Of a stretch of 64,000 nucleotides of DNA, positions 8,760-17,346 are shown one piece after another. The notes under the pieces are model-generated. The model saw only the letters and a program-made list of their open reading frames with translations. It was not told the DNA's origin and did no database searches. Both the position numbers and the translations under genes were made by a program. How positions within the stretch are numbered: position 1 is the first letter of the stretch; each line of letters starts with the position of its first letter. Location: positions 496,001 to 560,000 of the forward strand of contig NZ_CP011930.1 of assembly GCF_001040945.1 (NCBI RefSeq). Direction: 5' to 3'. The DNA is from Herbaspirillum seropedicae. Its GTDB lineage: Bacteria; Pseudomonadota; Gammaproteobacteria; Burkholderiales; Burkholderiaceae_D.

Positions 8760-9546
8760 TCCGCTGGTCAATCGCCCCGGTTTCTGGCGCGTGGCGGCGC
8801 CGTTGATCATCGGCATTGCGCTGCTGCTGATGTGGCAGATCGTCTGTACGCTGCTGGAGGTGCCACCTTACCTGGTGCCCACGCCCGCGCTGATCGTCAA
8901 GACCCTGGCGGCCGACTGGAGCATGCTGATGGCGTCGCTGCTGGTGACCTTGAAGATCACCTTCCTGGCCTTCGCGCTGGCGGTGGTCCTGGGTGTGGCG
9001 ATTGCTTTCGTGTTCGTGCAGAGCCGCTTCATCGAGATCAGCCTGTTCCCCTATGCGATCATCCTGCAGGTCACCCCCATCGTCGCCATCGCCCCGCTGA
9101 TCATCATCTGGGTCAAGGACACCACGGCGGCGCTCACCGTGTGCGCCACCATCATGGCGCTCTTTCCCATCATCTCCAACACCACGCTGGGACTGCGCAG
9201 CGTCAATCCGGGCTTGCTCAACCTGTTCCGGCTGAACAAGGCCACACGCTGGCAGACCTTGCGACGCCTGCGCATTCCCAGCGCCTTGCCGTACTTCTTC
9301 GGCGGGCTGCGCATTTCCAGCGGGCTGGCGCTGATCGGGGCGGTAGTGGCCGAGTTCGTGGCGGGCACCGGCGGCACTGGCTCGGGGCTGGCCTACCAGA
9401 TCCTGCAGGCGGGTTTCCAGCTCAATATTCCGCGCCTGTTTGCGGCCTTGCTGCTGATCACGCTGACCGGCATCCTGCTGTTCTGGCTGATGAGTGCGCT
9501 CTCGCGCGCCATGCTGGCCGGCTGGCATGAGAGCGAGATGGCATGA
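8743..9546 (+). CDS. ABC transporter permease, SsuC/TauC-like
   Basis: Inner-membrane permease of 267 residues with about six membrane segments. The binding-protein-dependent transport domain carries the EAA-type loop region near residues 155-185 (LGLRSVNPGLLNLFRLNKATRW, read in two parts around LLNLF), which contacts the ATPase. The start is inside the ATPase gene. Together with the proteins from 4674 and 7902 it completes a three-part importer; the binding protein gene is separated from the other two by the two oxygenase genes, an unusual gene order. Confidence 0.92.
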   Translation: MKPNTDPLVNRPGFWRVAAPLIIGIALLLMWQIVCTLLEVPPYLVPTPALIVKTLAADWSMLMASLLVTLKITFLAFALAVVLGVAIAFVFVQSRFIEISLFPYAIILQVTPIVAIAPLIIIWVKDTTAALTVCATIMALFPIISNTTLGLRSVNPGLLNLFRLNKATRWQTLRRLRIPSALPYFFGGLRISSGLALIGAVVAEFVAGTGGTGSGLAYQILQAGFQLNIPRLFAALLLITLTGILLFWLMSALSRAMLAGWHESEMA

Positions 9547-9574
9547 TGATGCTCATCCAGGGAGCCAGACTTTC

Positions 9575-10990
9575 ATGAGTACTTTTCTGATCAGGAACCT
9601 GCAGGCCATCATGACCGGCCTGCCCGGCGCCGCCGCGCGCCACGCCGGCCCCGACATCCGGGTGAGCGATGGCGTCATTGCCGCCATCGGCCAGCTCGAT
9701 GCGTTGCCGGGCGAAGAGCTCATCGATGCCAGCCATTGCGTGGCCTATCCGGCCTGGGTCAACACCCATCATCACCTGTTCCAGTCGCTGCTCAAGGGCG
9801 ATCCGCTGGGCATCAACGCCACGCTTACACCCTGGCTGGCGGCCACGCCCTATCGCTATCGCGCCAGCTTCGACGCCGACCTGTTCCGGCTTGCGGCGCG
9901 CATCGGCATGGTGGAACTGATGCGTTCGGGCTGCGGCACCATCGCCGATCACAATTACCTCTACTACCCCGGCATGCCCTTCGATACCTCGGAGATCCTC
10001 TTCGAGGAGGCCCAGCAGCTGGGCCTGCGCTTCGTCCTGTGCCGGGGCACCGCCACCCGCACGCGGCAGCTGGAAGCGGAATTGTCCAGCGCGCTGCGGC
10101 CGGAGACGCTCGATGGCTTCCTCGCCGACATGCAAGGTCTGGCCGGGCGCTTCCATGATCCCGCGCCGGCGTCGATGCGGCGGGTGGTGATGGCGCCGAC
10201 CACGCCACTCTATTCGGCCGCTCCCGACGAGTTGCGCGAGATGGCGGTGGCCGCGCGGGAAATGGGCTTGCGGCTGCACAGTCACCTGTCGGAAACGGTG
10301 GGCTACCAGGACAGCGCGCACGCCATGCATGGCTGCCGTCCGGTGGAATTCTGCGAGCGGGTGGGCTGGCTGGGGCGGGACGTGTGGTTTGCCCACCTGG
10401 TCAAGCTCGATGCCGAGGAAATCCAGCTGCTGGGCGGCACAGGGACAGGCATTGCCCATTGTCCGCAAAGCAACGGTCGGCTGGGCAGCGGCATCGCTCC
10501 GATCCGGGCGCTGGAGGCGGCTGGCGTGCCGGTCTCCATCGGCGTGGATGGCGCGGCCTCCAACGAGGCGGCCGACATGATCTCCGAGACCCATGCGGCC
10601 TGGCTGATGCAACGCGCCCGGCGCGGCCAGGAGGCGACGCCGTCTTTCCGCGGAGGTCATTTCGAAGGCGGCGCCGACGCAGCGACGGTGGAAGACGTGG
10701 TGCGCTGGGGGACCACCGGCGGCGCGCGCGTGCTGGGGCTGGATGCGCTGGATGGCTTGCAGGTCGGTCAGCAGGCCGATATTGCCTTGTACCGCCTCGA
10801 CGATCCGCGCTACTTCGGCCTGCATGACCCGGCCATCGGCCCGGTGGCCTCGGGCGGGCGGCCTTTCCTGAAGGCAATGTGGGTCGGCGGGCGCGCCGTG
10901 GTGCGCGAGGACGCCATCCCCGGTGTGGACCTGGCCGAGCTGGGCGCGCAGGCGCGGCAGGCAGTCAAAAAGATGCTGAAAAGCAACTAA
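9575..10990 (+). CDS. Amidohydrolase resembling 8-oxoguanine deaminase
   Basis: Metal-dependent aminohydrolase of 471 residues in the ATZ/TRZ/guanine-deaminase group. The first metal site is NTHHHLFQSL (about 65-74), followed by HSHLSET (about 231-237) and the FAHLVKL histidine (about 272). The segment HCPQSNGRLGSGIAPI followed by IGVDGAASNEA matches the pattern of characterised 8-oxoguanine and isoxanthopterin deaminases. It would hydrolyse an exocyclic amine or halide from a purine-, pterin- or triazine-like ring in the cytoplasm. Its place at the end of an import and oxygenase operon argues for catabolism of such a ring. The exact substrate is an inference. A long perfect hairpin follows at 10997-11026. 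Confidence 0.85.
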   Translation: MSTFLIRNLQAIMTGLPGAAARHAGPDIRVSDGVIAAIGQLDALPGEELIDASHCVAYPAWVNTHHHLFQSLLKGDPLGINATLTPWLAATPYRYRASFDADLFRLAARIGMVELMRSGCGTIADHNYLYYPGMPFDTSEILFEEAQQLGLRFVLCRGTATRTRQLEAELSSALRPETLDGFLADMQGLAGRFHDPAPASMRRVVMAPTTPLYSAAPDELREMAVAAREMGLRLHSHLSETVGYQDSAHAMHGCRPVEFCERVGWLGRDVWFAHLVKLDAEEIQLLGGTGTGIAHCPQSNGRLGSGIAPIRALEAAGVPVSIGVDGAASNEAADMISETHAAWLMQRARRGQEATPSFRGGHFEGGADAATVEDVVRWGTTGGARVLGLDALDGLQVGQQADIALYRLDDPRYFGLHDPAIGPVASGGRPFLKAMWVGGRAVVREDAIPGVDLAELGAQARQAVKKMLKSN

Positions 10991-10996
10991 AGGCGT

Positions 10997-11026
10997 GCAA
11001 AGCAGGCCCGGCGGGGCCTGCTTTGC
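10997..11026 (+). terminator. Strong hairpin after the amidohydrolase gene
   Basis: A perfect 13-bp stem (GCAAAGCAGGCCC with GGGCCTGCTTTGC) and a GGCG loop end the catabolic operon. No T run follows the stem, so it may act as an intrinsic terminator of the stem-only type or as an mRNA 3' stabiliser. Confidence 0.65.
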
Positions 11027-11066
11027 GGGCGCTTCCCTATGAGCCACATGGGATCCCGGCCAAAAC

Positions 11067-11075
11067 TGCTAAAAT
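11067..11075 (+). promoter_or_regulatory. Extended -10 promoter placing the start at the yqgE ATG
   Basis: TGC followed by TAAAAT (11070-11075) forms an extended -10 element. The A of the yqgE start codon is seven bases after the hexamer, where transcription would begin, so a leaderless mRNA is predicted. No clear -35 hexamer is seen. Confidence 0.45.
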
Positions 11076-11081
11076 GCCGGG

Positions 11082-11843
11082 ATGACCAAGAGACGCAATT
11101 CTCCCTTCAGTTTCTCAGCCGAGGATTTCGACGAATCCATGGATTCCTTTGGCGCTTTCGACCCTTTCCATTCTGACTCCACCGCCCGCCAGGCAGCTGC
11201 GGCCGACGCCGGCAAGCGCGCCGAAGGCGACGATGCTGCGGCAGACGAGGACCGCCCCCCGCTGGAGCTGGATCTGACCAATCATTTCCTGATCGCCATG
11301 CCGTCCATGCTGGACCCGATCTTCGGCGGCACCGTGGTCTACCTGTGCGAACACAACCATAACGGCGCGCTCGGCGTGGTCATCAACAAGCCCACCGACA
11401 TGACCATGGATGTGCTGTTCGACCGCATCAACCTCAAGCTCGAGATCCAGCCCGATACCCCTGACGCCATGCCGGAGCTGTATCGCCGGCCGGTCATGTT
11501 CGGCGGTCCGGTGCAGGTGGAGCGCGGCTTCGTGCTGCATTCGACCTCGGAAAAATACTCATCGACCCTGCAGGTCACCGATGAGGTCGCCCTGACCACC
11601 TCCAAGGATGTGCTCGAAGCGGTGGCCCACGGCAATGGCCCGGATCGCGTGCTGGTCACGCTGGGCTGCTCGGGCTGGAGCCCGGGGCAGCTGGAAGGCG
11701 AGATCGGCCGCAATGGCTGGCTCACCGTCAAGGCCGACCCCTCCATCATCTTCGAGCTGCCGGTGGAGGAGCGCTTCACGGCGGCCCTGGCCTTGCTGGG
11801 CATCGACCCGGTGATGCTCTCCGGCGACGCCGGACGGGCCTGA
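11082..11843 (+). CDS. yqgE: YqgE/AlgH family protein
   Basis: Protein of 253 residues in the YqgE/AlgH (DUF179) family, whose molecular role is unsettled. The conserved domain starts near residue 62 (LTNHFLIAMPSM, then FGGTVVYLCEHNHNGALGVVINKP) and contains FGGPVQVERGFVLH. About 60 N-terminal residues rich in Ala, Asp and Ser precede it and appear lineage-specific. It heads the yqgE-ruvX-pyrR-pyrB arrangement common in Burkholderiales. The start codon sits just after a -10 element, so the upstream ATG at 11082 rather than an internal Met is chosen. Confidence 0.92.
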   Translation: MTKRRNSPFSFSAEDFDESMDSFGAFDPFHSDSTARQAAAADAGKRAEGDDAAADEDRPPLELDLTNHFLIAMPSMLDPIFGGTVVYLCEHNHNGALGVVINKPTDMTMDVLFDRINLKLEIQPDTPDAMPELYRRPVMFGGPVQVERGFVLHSTSEKYSSTLQVTDEVALTTSKDVLEAVAHGNGPDRVLVTLGCSGWSPGQLEGEIGRNGWLTVKADPSIIFELPVEERFTAALALLGIDPVMLSGDAGRA

Positions 11844-11857
11844 GAGGGCAGGGGCGC

Positions 11858-12244
11858 TTGGATACCATCCTGGCCTTCGACTTCGGCTTGAAGCGCATCG
11901 GCGTGGCCGTGGGCAACACTGGCCTGAAGCAGGCGCAGCCGCTGGCCGTGATCAGCGAAGCGACCAACGACGGCAAGTTCGCCGCCATCGCGCGCCTGAT
12001 CCAGGAGTGGCAGCCGGCGCGCTGCGTGGTCGGCCTGCCCCTGCATCCGGACGGCGCCGAGCACGAGATGAGCGTGCGCTGCCGCCGTTTCGCCAACCAG
12101 TTGCATGGCCGCTACGGCGTCGAGGTCGTGCTGGTGGATGAACGCTACAGTTCGGCGGTCATCCAGCACCAGCGCGGCGAACAGATCGACGACCAGGCTG
12201 CCGCCATCATTTTGCAGCAATACTTTGACGACGCACATTCATGA
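11858..12244 (+). CDS. ruvX: Putative pre-16S rRNA nuclease / RuvX-type resolvase (YqgF)
   Basis: RNase H-fold protein of 128 residues. The N-terminal ILAFDFGLKRIGVAVG motif carries the first catalytic Asp, VVGLPLHPDG is the central motif, and LVDERYSS is the third acidic site. In E. coli YqgF is essential and processes the 5' end of 16S rRNA; Holliday junction resolution is the older proposal. It uses a TTG start at 11858, since no ATG lies upstream of the conserved N-terminus. It sits 14 bases after yqgE, and its TGA overlaps the pyrR ATG (ATGA at 12241). Confidence 0.93.
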   Translation: MDTILAFDFGLKRIGVAVGNTGLKQAQPLAVISEATNDGKFAAIARLIQEWQPARCVVGLPLHPDGAEHEMSVRCRRFANQLHGRYGVEVVLVDERYSSAVIQHQRGEQIDDQAAAIILQQYFDDAHS

Positions 12245-12753
12245 GCACAACACCTTCCCAGCTTGATGCAGAAGCGCTGTACCAGACCCTGGTGCAGCAG
12301 ATCAAAGCCGGCCTGCAGGGCGCAACCGAGGTTGCGCTGGTGGGCATCCACTCCGGCGGCGCCTGGCTGGCCGAACGCCTGGCCGCTGAACTGGGCCTGG
12401 CCGAGCGCCTGGGCTTCGTCGATGTTTCCTTCTACCGCGATGACTTTTCCGAGAAGGGTCTGCGCGCCGATGTGAAGCCCAGCCAGGTTCCCTTCGATGT
12501 CGAGGGCGCCACCATCCTGCTGGTCGACGACGTGCTCTACACCGGCCGCACCACGCGCGCGGCCATCAACGAGCTGTTCGACTATGGCCGCCCGGCGCGC
12601 GTGCTGCTGGCGGCGCTGGTGGATCGCGGCGGCCGCGAGCTGCCCATTGCTGCGGACTTTGTGGCGGCCTCGGTCGAACTGAGCAAACAAGAAAACCTGC
12701 AACTGCAACGCGCCGATGACGGCCGCTTCTCACTTACGGTGGTCCATGCTTAA
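12241..12753 (+). CDS. pyrR: PyrR uracil phosphoribosyltransferase / pyr regulator
   Basis: PRPP-binding protein of 170 residues. The PRPP loop [17 protein letters not shown] lies near residues 90-106, and the upper region [18 protein letters not shown] is typical of PyrR. In Gram-positive bacteria PyrR binds pyr mRNA; in proteobacteria the homologue lies beside pyrB and its regulatory role is less clear. It overlaps ruvX by four bases and pyrB by eight, so the genes are almost certainly co-translated. Confidence 0.93.
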   Translation: MSTTPSQLDAEALYQTLVQQIKAGLQGATEVALVGIHSGGAWLAERLAAELGLAERLGFVDVSFYRDDFSEKGLRADVKPSQVPFDVEGATILLVDDVLYTGRTTRAAINELFDYGRPARVLLAALVDRGGRELPIAADFVAASVELSKQENLQLQRADDGRFSLTVVHA

Positions 12754-13705
12754 TCCCCAACTCAACAAAAACGGCGAACTGCAACACCTGCTGACCATCG
12801 AGGGCCTGCCGCGCTCCATCCTCACGCACATCCTCGATACTGCTTCCTCCTTCGTCAGCATCGGCGACCGCGAAGTCAAGAAGGTGCCGCTGATGCGCGG
12901 CAAGAGCGTCTTCAACCTGTTCTTCGAGAACTCCACGCGCACGCGCACCACCTTCGAGATCGCCTCCAAGCGCCTCTCGGCGGACGTGATCAACCTCAAC
13001 ATCCAGGCTTCCAGCACCAGCAAGGGCGAGTCGCTCTTGGACACCATCGACAACCTGGCGGCCATGCATGCCGACATGTTCGTGGTGCGCCACGCGCAAT
13101 CGGGCGCGCCCTTCCTGATTGCCAAGCACCTGATCGATACCAAGCAATCGCATGTCCACGTGGTCAACGCCGGTGATGGCCGCCACGCGCACCCGACCCA
13201 GGGTCTCCTGGACATGTACACCATCCGTCATTACAAGAAGGATTTCACCAACCTGCGCGTGGCCATCGTGGGCGACATCCTGCACAGCCGCGTGGCGCGC
13301 TCGGACATCCATGCGCTGACCACCCTGGGCGTGCCGGAAGTGCGCGCCATCGGCCCGCGCACCTTGCTGCCCAGCGGCCTGGAGCAGATGGGCGTGCGCG
13401 TCTTCCACAACATGGAAGAGGGCTTGAAGGACGTGGACGTGATCATCATGCTGCGCCTGCAGAACGAGCGCATGAGCGGCGCCTTGCTGCCCTCGGCGCA
13501 GGAGTTCTTCAAGAGCTACGGCCTGACCCCGGAACGCCTGGCCCTGGCCAAGCCGGACGCCATCGTCATGCACCCCGGCCCGATGAACCGCGGCGTGGAA
13601 ATCGACTCGGCCGTGGCCGATGGCGCCCAGGCGGTGATCCTGCCGCAGGTGACCTTCGGGATTGCGGTGCGCATGGCGGTCATGAGCATCGTGGCTGGCA
13701 ATTGA
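12746..13705 (+). CDS. pyrB: Aspartate carbamoyltransferase catalytic subunit
   Basis: Catalyses the committed step of pyrimidine synthesis, carbamoyl phosphate plus aspartate to carbamoyl aspartate. The 319-residue protein has the carbamoyl phosphate motif [12 protein letters not shown] (about 55-66), [11 protein letters not shown] (about 150-160), a [10 protein letters not shown] segment and the C-terminal [11 protein letters not shown]. No pyrI regulatory gene is nearby. Instead, the downstream gene at 14165 encodes a metal-ligand-deficient dihydroorotase. This is the Pseudomonas-type ATCase arrangement, in which PyrB assembles with inactive PyrC'. Confidence 0.96.
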   Translation: MLNPQLNKNGELQHLLTIEGLPRSILTHILDTASSFVSIGDREVKKVPLMRGKSVFNLFFENSTRTRTTFEIASKRLSADVINLNIQASSTSKGESLLDTIDNLAAMHADMFVVRHAQSGAPFLIAKHLIDTKQSHVHVVNAGDGRHAHPTQGLLDMYTIRHYKKDFTNLRVAIVGDILHSRVARSDIHALTTLGVPEVRAIGPRTLLPSGLEQMGVRVFHNMEEGLKDVDVIIMLRLQNERMSGALLPSAQEFFKSYGLTPERLALAKPDAIVMHPGPMNRGVEIDSAVADGAQAVILPQVTFGIAVRMAVMSIVAGN

Positions 13706-13732
13706 ATTTGAGTAAGGTTTTCTGAACCTGCC

Positions 13733-13842
13733 CTTCGATACGCCGCTACGCGGCTACTCAGGGCGAACGGAGTCAATGTTTGATCGTCCCCGTTCCACCT
13801 AAGCCCGTTCGGGCTGAGTAGGTCCGCAGGGCCGTATCGAAG
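13733..13842. repeat. Inverted pair of REP-like elements
   Basis: A 38-base element at 13733-13770 (begins CTTCGATACG, ends GCGAACGG) and its inverted partner at 13805-13842 (begins CCGTTCGG, ends CGTATCGAAG) match at about 30 of 38 positions. Each also has internal dyad symmetry. They are separated by 34 bases and lie between pyrB and the GIY-YIG gene. The arrangement is that of a bacterial interspersed mosaic element and could form a large hairpin in the pyr transcript. Confidence 0.8.
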
Positions 13843-13880
13843 CCAGCGCCCGGTGTGCGCGACCAGAATCAGAGGTGAGC

Positions 13881-14165
13881 ATGGCGTTCTATGTTTATCT
13901 TTTGCGCTGTTCGGATGGAAGCTATTACGTAGGTCATACGGACAATATCGAGATGCGGATGGCGCAGCATCACTCAGCTGCGCTGAGGTGCTACACGTCG
14001 ACTCGATTACCGGTTCAGCTCTTGAAGACCGAAAGCTTCGGGACAAGAGAAGAGGCACTGGCGGCAGAGCAACAACTGAAAGGCTGGACCCGTAGGAAGA
14101 AGGAAGCCTGGCTCGCAGGAAATTTTGAAGAATTAAGACGACTCGCTAAAAAGACATTCAACTGA
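13881..14165 (+). CDS. GIY-YIG nuclease family protein (UPF0213-like)
   Basis: Small protein of 94 residues consisting of a single GIY-YIG domain: YVYLLRCSDGSYYVGHT at the N-terminus, where the motif reads YVY and YVG, then an Arg in the first helix and LKTESFGTREEALAAEQQLKGWTRRKKEAW at the C-terminus (given here in outline). Stand-alone members are proposed DNA-repair or structure-specific nucleases of unknown biology. AGAGG lies five bases before the ATG at 13881; a GTG at 13875 is the alternative. The TGA overlaps the pyrC' ATG by one base. It interrupts an otherwise tight pyr operon, next to a REP pair. Confidence 0.88.
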   Translation: MAFYVYLLRCSDGSYYVGHTDNIEMRMAQHHSAALRCYTSTRLPVQLLKTESFGTREEALAAEQQLKGWTRRKKEAWLAGNFEELRRLAKKTFN

Positions 14166-15451
14166 TGAAACTGCATATCAAGAACGGCCGCCTGATCGAC
14201 CCGGCCAACGGCATCGACGCCCAGCAGGATGTGTATGTGGCCGCCGGCAAGATCGTCGGCGTGGGCCAGGCCCCGGCCGATTTCGTGGCCAACAAGACCA
14301 TCGACGCCACCGGTCTGGTGGTCGCCCCTGGCCTGGTGGACCTGTCGGCGCGCCTGCGCGAGCCCGGCTACGAATACAAGGCCACGCTGGAATCCGAGAT
14401 GCAGGCCGCCATCCAGGGTGGTGTGACCAGCCTGGTCTGCCCGCCTGACACCGATCCCGTGCTGGATGAGCCCGGCCTGGTGGAAATGCTCAAGCACCGC
14501 GCCCGTTCGCTGAACCAGGCGCACGTCTACCCGCTGGGCGCGCTGACCGCCGGCCTCAAGGGCAAGGCCTTGACCGAGATGGCCGAGCTGACCGATGCAG
14601 GTTGCATTGGCTTCTCGCAGGCCGAAGAGCCGATCACCGACACCACCGTGCTGCTGTCGGCGCTGCAATACGCCAAGACCTTCAACTACACCGTCTGGCT
14701 GCGCCCGCAGGATCCGCACCTGGGCCGCTCGGGCATTGCCCACAGCGGTCCGGCCGCGTCGCGCCTGGGCTTGTCGGGCGTGCCGGTGATGTCGGAGACC
14801 ATTGCGCTCTACACCCTGTTCGAACTGATGCGCGCCACCGGCGCCCGTGTCCACCTCTGCCGCATGTCCTCGGCCGCCGGGCTGGAGCTGGTGCGCCAGG
14901 CCAAGAGCGAAGGCCTGCCGGTGACCTGCGATGTGGGCGTGCACCACATCCACCTGTGCGACCTGGACATCGGCTTCTTCGATTCCAATGCCCGCATGAC
15001 CCCGCCGCTGCGCTCGCAGCGTGACCGTGAGGCGATCCGCACGGCGCTGCTGGATGGCACCATCGATGCGGTCTGCTCGGATCACACCCCGGTCGATGAC
15101 GACGAGAAGCTGCTGCCCTTCGGCGAAGCTTCGCCGGGCGCCACCGGCCTGGAGCTGCTGCTGTCGCTGTCGCTGAAGTGGGCGCTGGAGACCGAAGGCG
15201 AGGGCAAGGAAGTGCTGTCCAAGGCCATCTCCAAGGTGACCCACCGCGCCGCCAAGGTGGCGGGCCTGAAGGCCGGCAACCTGGCCGTGGGCAGCGTGGC
15301 CGATCTGTGCCTGTTCGATCCCAACGCCATGTGGAAGGTGCAGGGCGCGGCGCTGGCCAGCCAGGGCAAGCACACCCCGTTCCTGGGTTACGAGCTGCCG
15401 GGCGTGGTCAAGGCCACCATCGTGTCGGGGCATATCGCCTTCGAGCGGTGA
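14165..15451 (+). CDS. pyrX: Inactive dihydroorotase homologue PyrC' (PyrX)
   Basis: Amidohydrolase-fold protein of 428 residues, clearly homologous to type I dihydroorotases, but the metal ligands are gone. The usual HxH of the DMHVHLREPG motif reads DLSARLREPG (Ser61, Arg63). The Asp of FSDDG reads FSQAE, the HICHLS His reads HLCRMS, and DHAPH reads DHTPV. A catalytic role is therefore unlikely. In Pseudomonas the equivalent PyrC' is a structural partner needed for PyrB dodecamer assembly, and I infer the same role here. An active pyrC should lie elsewhere in the genome. It is coupled to the preceding gene by a TGATG overlap. Confidence 0.9.
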   Translation: MKLHIKNGRLIDPANGIDAQQDVYVAAGKIVGVGQAPADFVANKTIDATGLVVAPGLVDLSARLREPGYEYKATLESEMQAAIQGGVTSLVCPPDTDPVLDEPGLVEMLKHRARSLNQAHVYPLGALTAGLKGKALTEMAELTDAGCIGFSQAEEPITDTTVLLSALQYAKTFNYTVWLRPQDPHLGRSGIAHSGPAASRLGLSGVPVMSETIALYTLFELMRATGARVHLCRMSSAAGLELVRQAKSEGLPVTCDVGVHHIHLCDLDIGFFDSNARMTPPLRSQRDREAIRTALLDGTIDAVCSDHTPVDDDEKLLPFGEASPGATGLELLLSLSLKWALETEGEGKEVLSKAISKVTHRAAKVAGLKAGNLAVGSVADLCLFDPNAMWKVQGAALASQGKHTPFLGYELPGVVKATIVSGHIAFER

Positions 15452-15565
15452 TTGCTGCAGCTTGACTCTTGCTTGATCGATGGTTGCTTTCAGGCAACCT
15501 TGATCTTGTTTTCCGCTTAAGCCGTTTTTCCGTCGACGACGACCTGATCACGACCTGATTACGCC

Positions 15566-16366
15566 ATGTTCGTTTTCCGTTTGCTGCGCCTGATCGCGCA
15601 TCTCTTCAAGGGCATGGCGGTCTGTGCCTTCCTGTTCCCGTTCACGTCCCAGCAGGGCCGCGAGGCGCATATCCGGCGCTGGTCGCGCAAGCTGCTGCGC
15701 ATCTGCGGCATCGCGATCAGGATCGACAGTCCCTTGCCGATTCCACGTTCGCTGCTGGTGTCCAACCACGTGAGCTGGCTGGATATCTTCGCGGTCAATT
15801 CATTGCAGCCCTGCCGCTTCGTGGCCAAGTCGGAAATCCGCAGCTGGCCCCTGATCGGCTGGCTGTGCGCCAAGACCGGCACCATCTTCATTTCGCGCGG
15901 CAAGGCCAGCGATGTGCGTCGCATCTTCAAGGGCCTGGTGGAAAGCATCGAGAAGGACGAGCACGTCGCCTTCTTCCCGGAAGGCACCACGGCTGCGCAA
16001 GGCACGCTGCTGCCGTTCCACGCCAATCTGTTCGAGGCCGCCATCGATGCCAAGGCGCCGGTGCAGCCCTATGCGCTGCGCTATGTGGACGCCAATGGGC
16101 AGTTGCATGCAGCGGCTGACTTCATTGGCGAGATGTCCATCGCCGAGAGTATCCTCACCATCCTCAAGGCGCGCGGCATGACGGCAGAACTGAAGCAATT
16201 GCCGCTCATCAGCACCGAAGGCGCACATCGGCGCGACCTCGCGCGCAGCGCGCGTGAAGTCATTGCCACCGGCCTGGGCTATTCGCTGGCCTCGCTCAAC
16301 CCGGCCGGCGCGCCTGCGGACACTGCACCTGAAACAGCGCCCGATCCTCAAGTCGCACCGCACTGA
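15566..16366 (+). CDS. plsC: 1-acyl-sn-glycerol-3-phosphate acyltransferase
   Basis: Membrane-associated acyltransferase of 266 residues that makes phosphatidic acid from lysophosphatidic acid. An N-terminal hydrophobic helix (about 2-25) precedes the catalytic NHVSWLD motif (HX4D, about 68-74). The substrate motif FFPEGTT lies near 135-141, with a conserved ISRG motif (about 110-113) between them. The C-terminus is extended and Ala/Pro-rich. Its last 71 bases overlap the end of apaH on the other strand. Confidence 0.93.
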   Translation: MFVFRLLRLIAHLFKGMAVCAFLFPFTSQQGREAHIRRWSRKLLRICGIAIRIDSPLPIPRSLLVSNHVSWLDIFAVNSLQPCRFVAKSEIRSWPLIGWLCAKTGTIFISRGKASDVRRIFKGLVESIEKDEHVAFFPEGTTAAQGTLLPFHANLFEAAIDAKAPVQPYALRYVDANGQLHAAADFIGEMSIAESILTILKARGMTAELKQLPLISTEGAHRRDLARSAREVIATGLGYSLASLNPAGAPADTAPETAPDPQVAPH

Positions 16367-17120
16367 GCTGGCCGCCCCAGACGCAACCGGTATCGAGGGC
16401 GATCAGATTGGGGCGCATCACCAATCCCAGCGTGGACCAGTGACCGAAGACCACGGTCACTTCCTCGGTGCGCCGCCCGGGCACATCGAACCAGGGCGTC
16501 AAGCCTGCCGGCGCCGCTGCCGCGCCTTCCTTCACCGCAAAATCCATCGTCCCGTCGGCCTGGCAGAAGCGCACGCGGGTGAAGGCATTGATGATGCAGC
16601 GCAGGCGATCGTAGCCGACCAGGTCGTCGCTCCAGCGGTCGGGCTGGTTGCCATACATATGGCGCAGGAAGGCGATCCACTGGTCGCTGCGCAGCATGGT
16701 TTCCACCTCACCGGCCAGCGCCAGCGCCTGTTGCAGGTCCCATTGCGGCAGTACTCCGGCATGCACGATCAGGTGGTCCTGGGCGTGGATGGCAAGGGGA
16801 CGATGGCGCAGCCAGTGGATCAGTTCTTCGCGGTCGGGAGCCTGGAGGATCTCGGCTAGGGTGTCGTCACGGTGGGCGGGGCGGATGCCGCAGGCCACCG
16901 CCAGCAGGTGCAGGTCATGGTTGCCCAGCACCGCCTGCGCGCGCTGGCCCATCTGCATGACGGTGCGCAGGGTCTGCAGGGATTGCGGGCCGCGGTTGAT
17001 GAGGTCGCCGGCGAAGATGAGCTGCGCGTCTGCGCTCAGCGGCAGCTGGCGCTGCAGATCCAGGAACGGGGTGAGGCAACCCTGGAGATCGCCGATGACG
17101 TAATGATGAGTCTCTTGCAT
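16296..17120 (-). CDS. apaH: Symmetrical bis(5'-nucleosyl)-tetraphosphatase
   Basis: Hydrolyses Ap4A to two ADP and also removes Np4 caps from RNA. The 274-residue protein has the phosphoesterase motifs YVIGDLQGC (about 6-14), [10 protein letters not shown] (about 36-45) and [11 protein letters not shown] (about 64-74), with later His residues in VHAGV and GHWSTLG. The start is set at [14 protein letters not shown] (17120), because upstream in-frame sequence is unconserved. It is convergent with plsC and the last 71 bases are shared. Confidence 0.95.
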   Translation of the reverse strand: MQETHHYVIGDLQGCLTPFLDLQRQLPLSADAQLIFAGDLINRGPQSLQTLRTVMQMGQRAQAVLGNHDLHLLAVACGIRPAHRDDTLAEILQAPDREELIHWLRHRPLAIHAQDHLIVHAGVLPQWDLQQALALAGEVETMLRSDQWIAFLRHMYGNQPDRWSDDLVGYDRLRCIINAFTRVRFCQADGTMDFAVKEGAAAAPAGLTPWFDVPGRRTEEVTVVFGHWSTLGLVMRPNLIALDTGCVWGGQLSAVRLEDRALFQVQCPQARRPG

Positions 17121-17346
17121 GAGGCTGGACAATTCTGGCTGGGAGCGCCTGCGCTGGGCGCGGGCGCCGATGTTCAAATGTTCAAATGTTAAGATGTGGC
17201 CCGCCCAATGCATCCGGATGTTGCTGTAATGAAAATGCGGCGGGGCTGATTGCTGCAATGCGCAACCATTTTGCGTCAAGCGGATCACAAGCGGGTAGCG
17301 TCAGGCAGACGCCTTCCGGTTCTCCTATCAATGAAGGAATCATACT
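17121..17346. other. Divergent spacer with a short 8-bp repeat
   Basis: The spacer between apaH and the mutase gene contains ATGTTCAA twice in tandem and a third degenerate copy (17170-17193). It should hold the promoters of both divergent genes; I could not assign hexamers with confidence. Confidence 0.4.
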
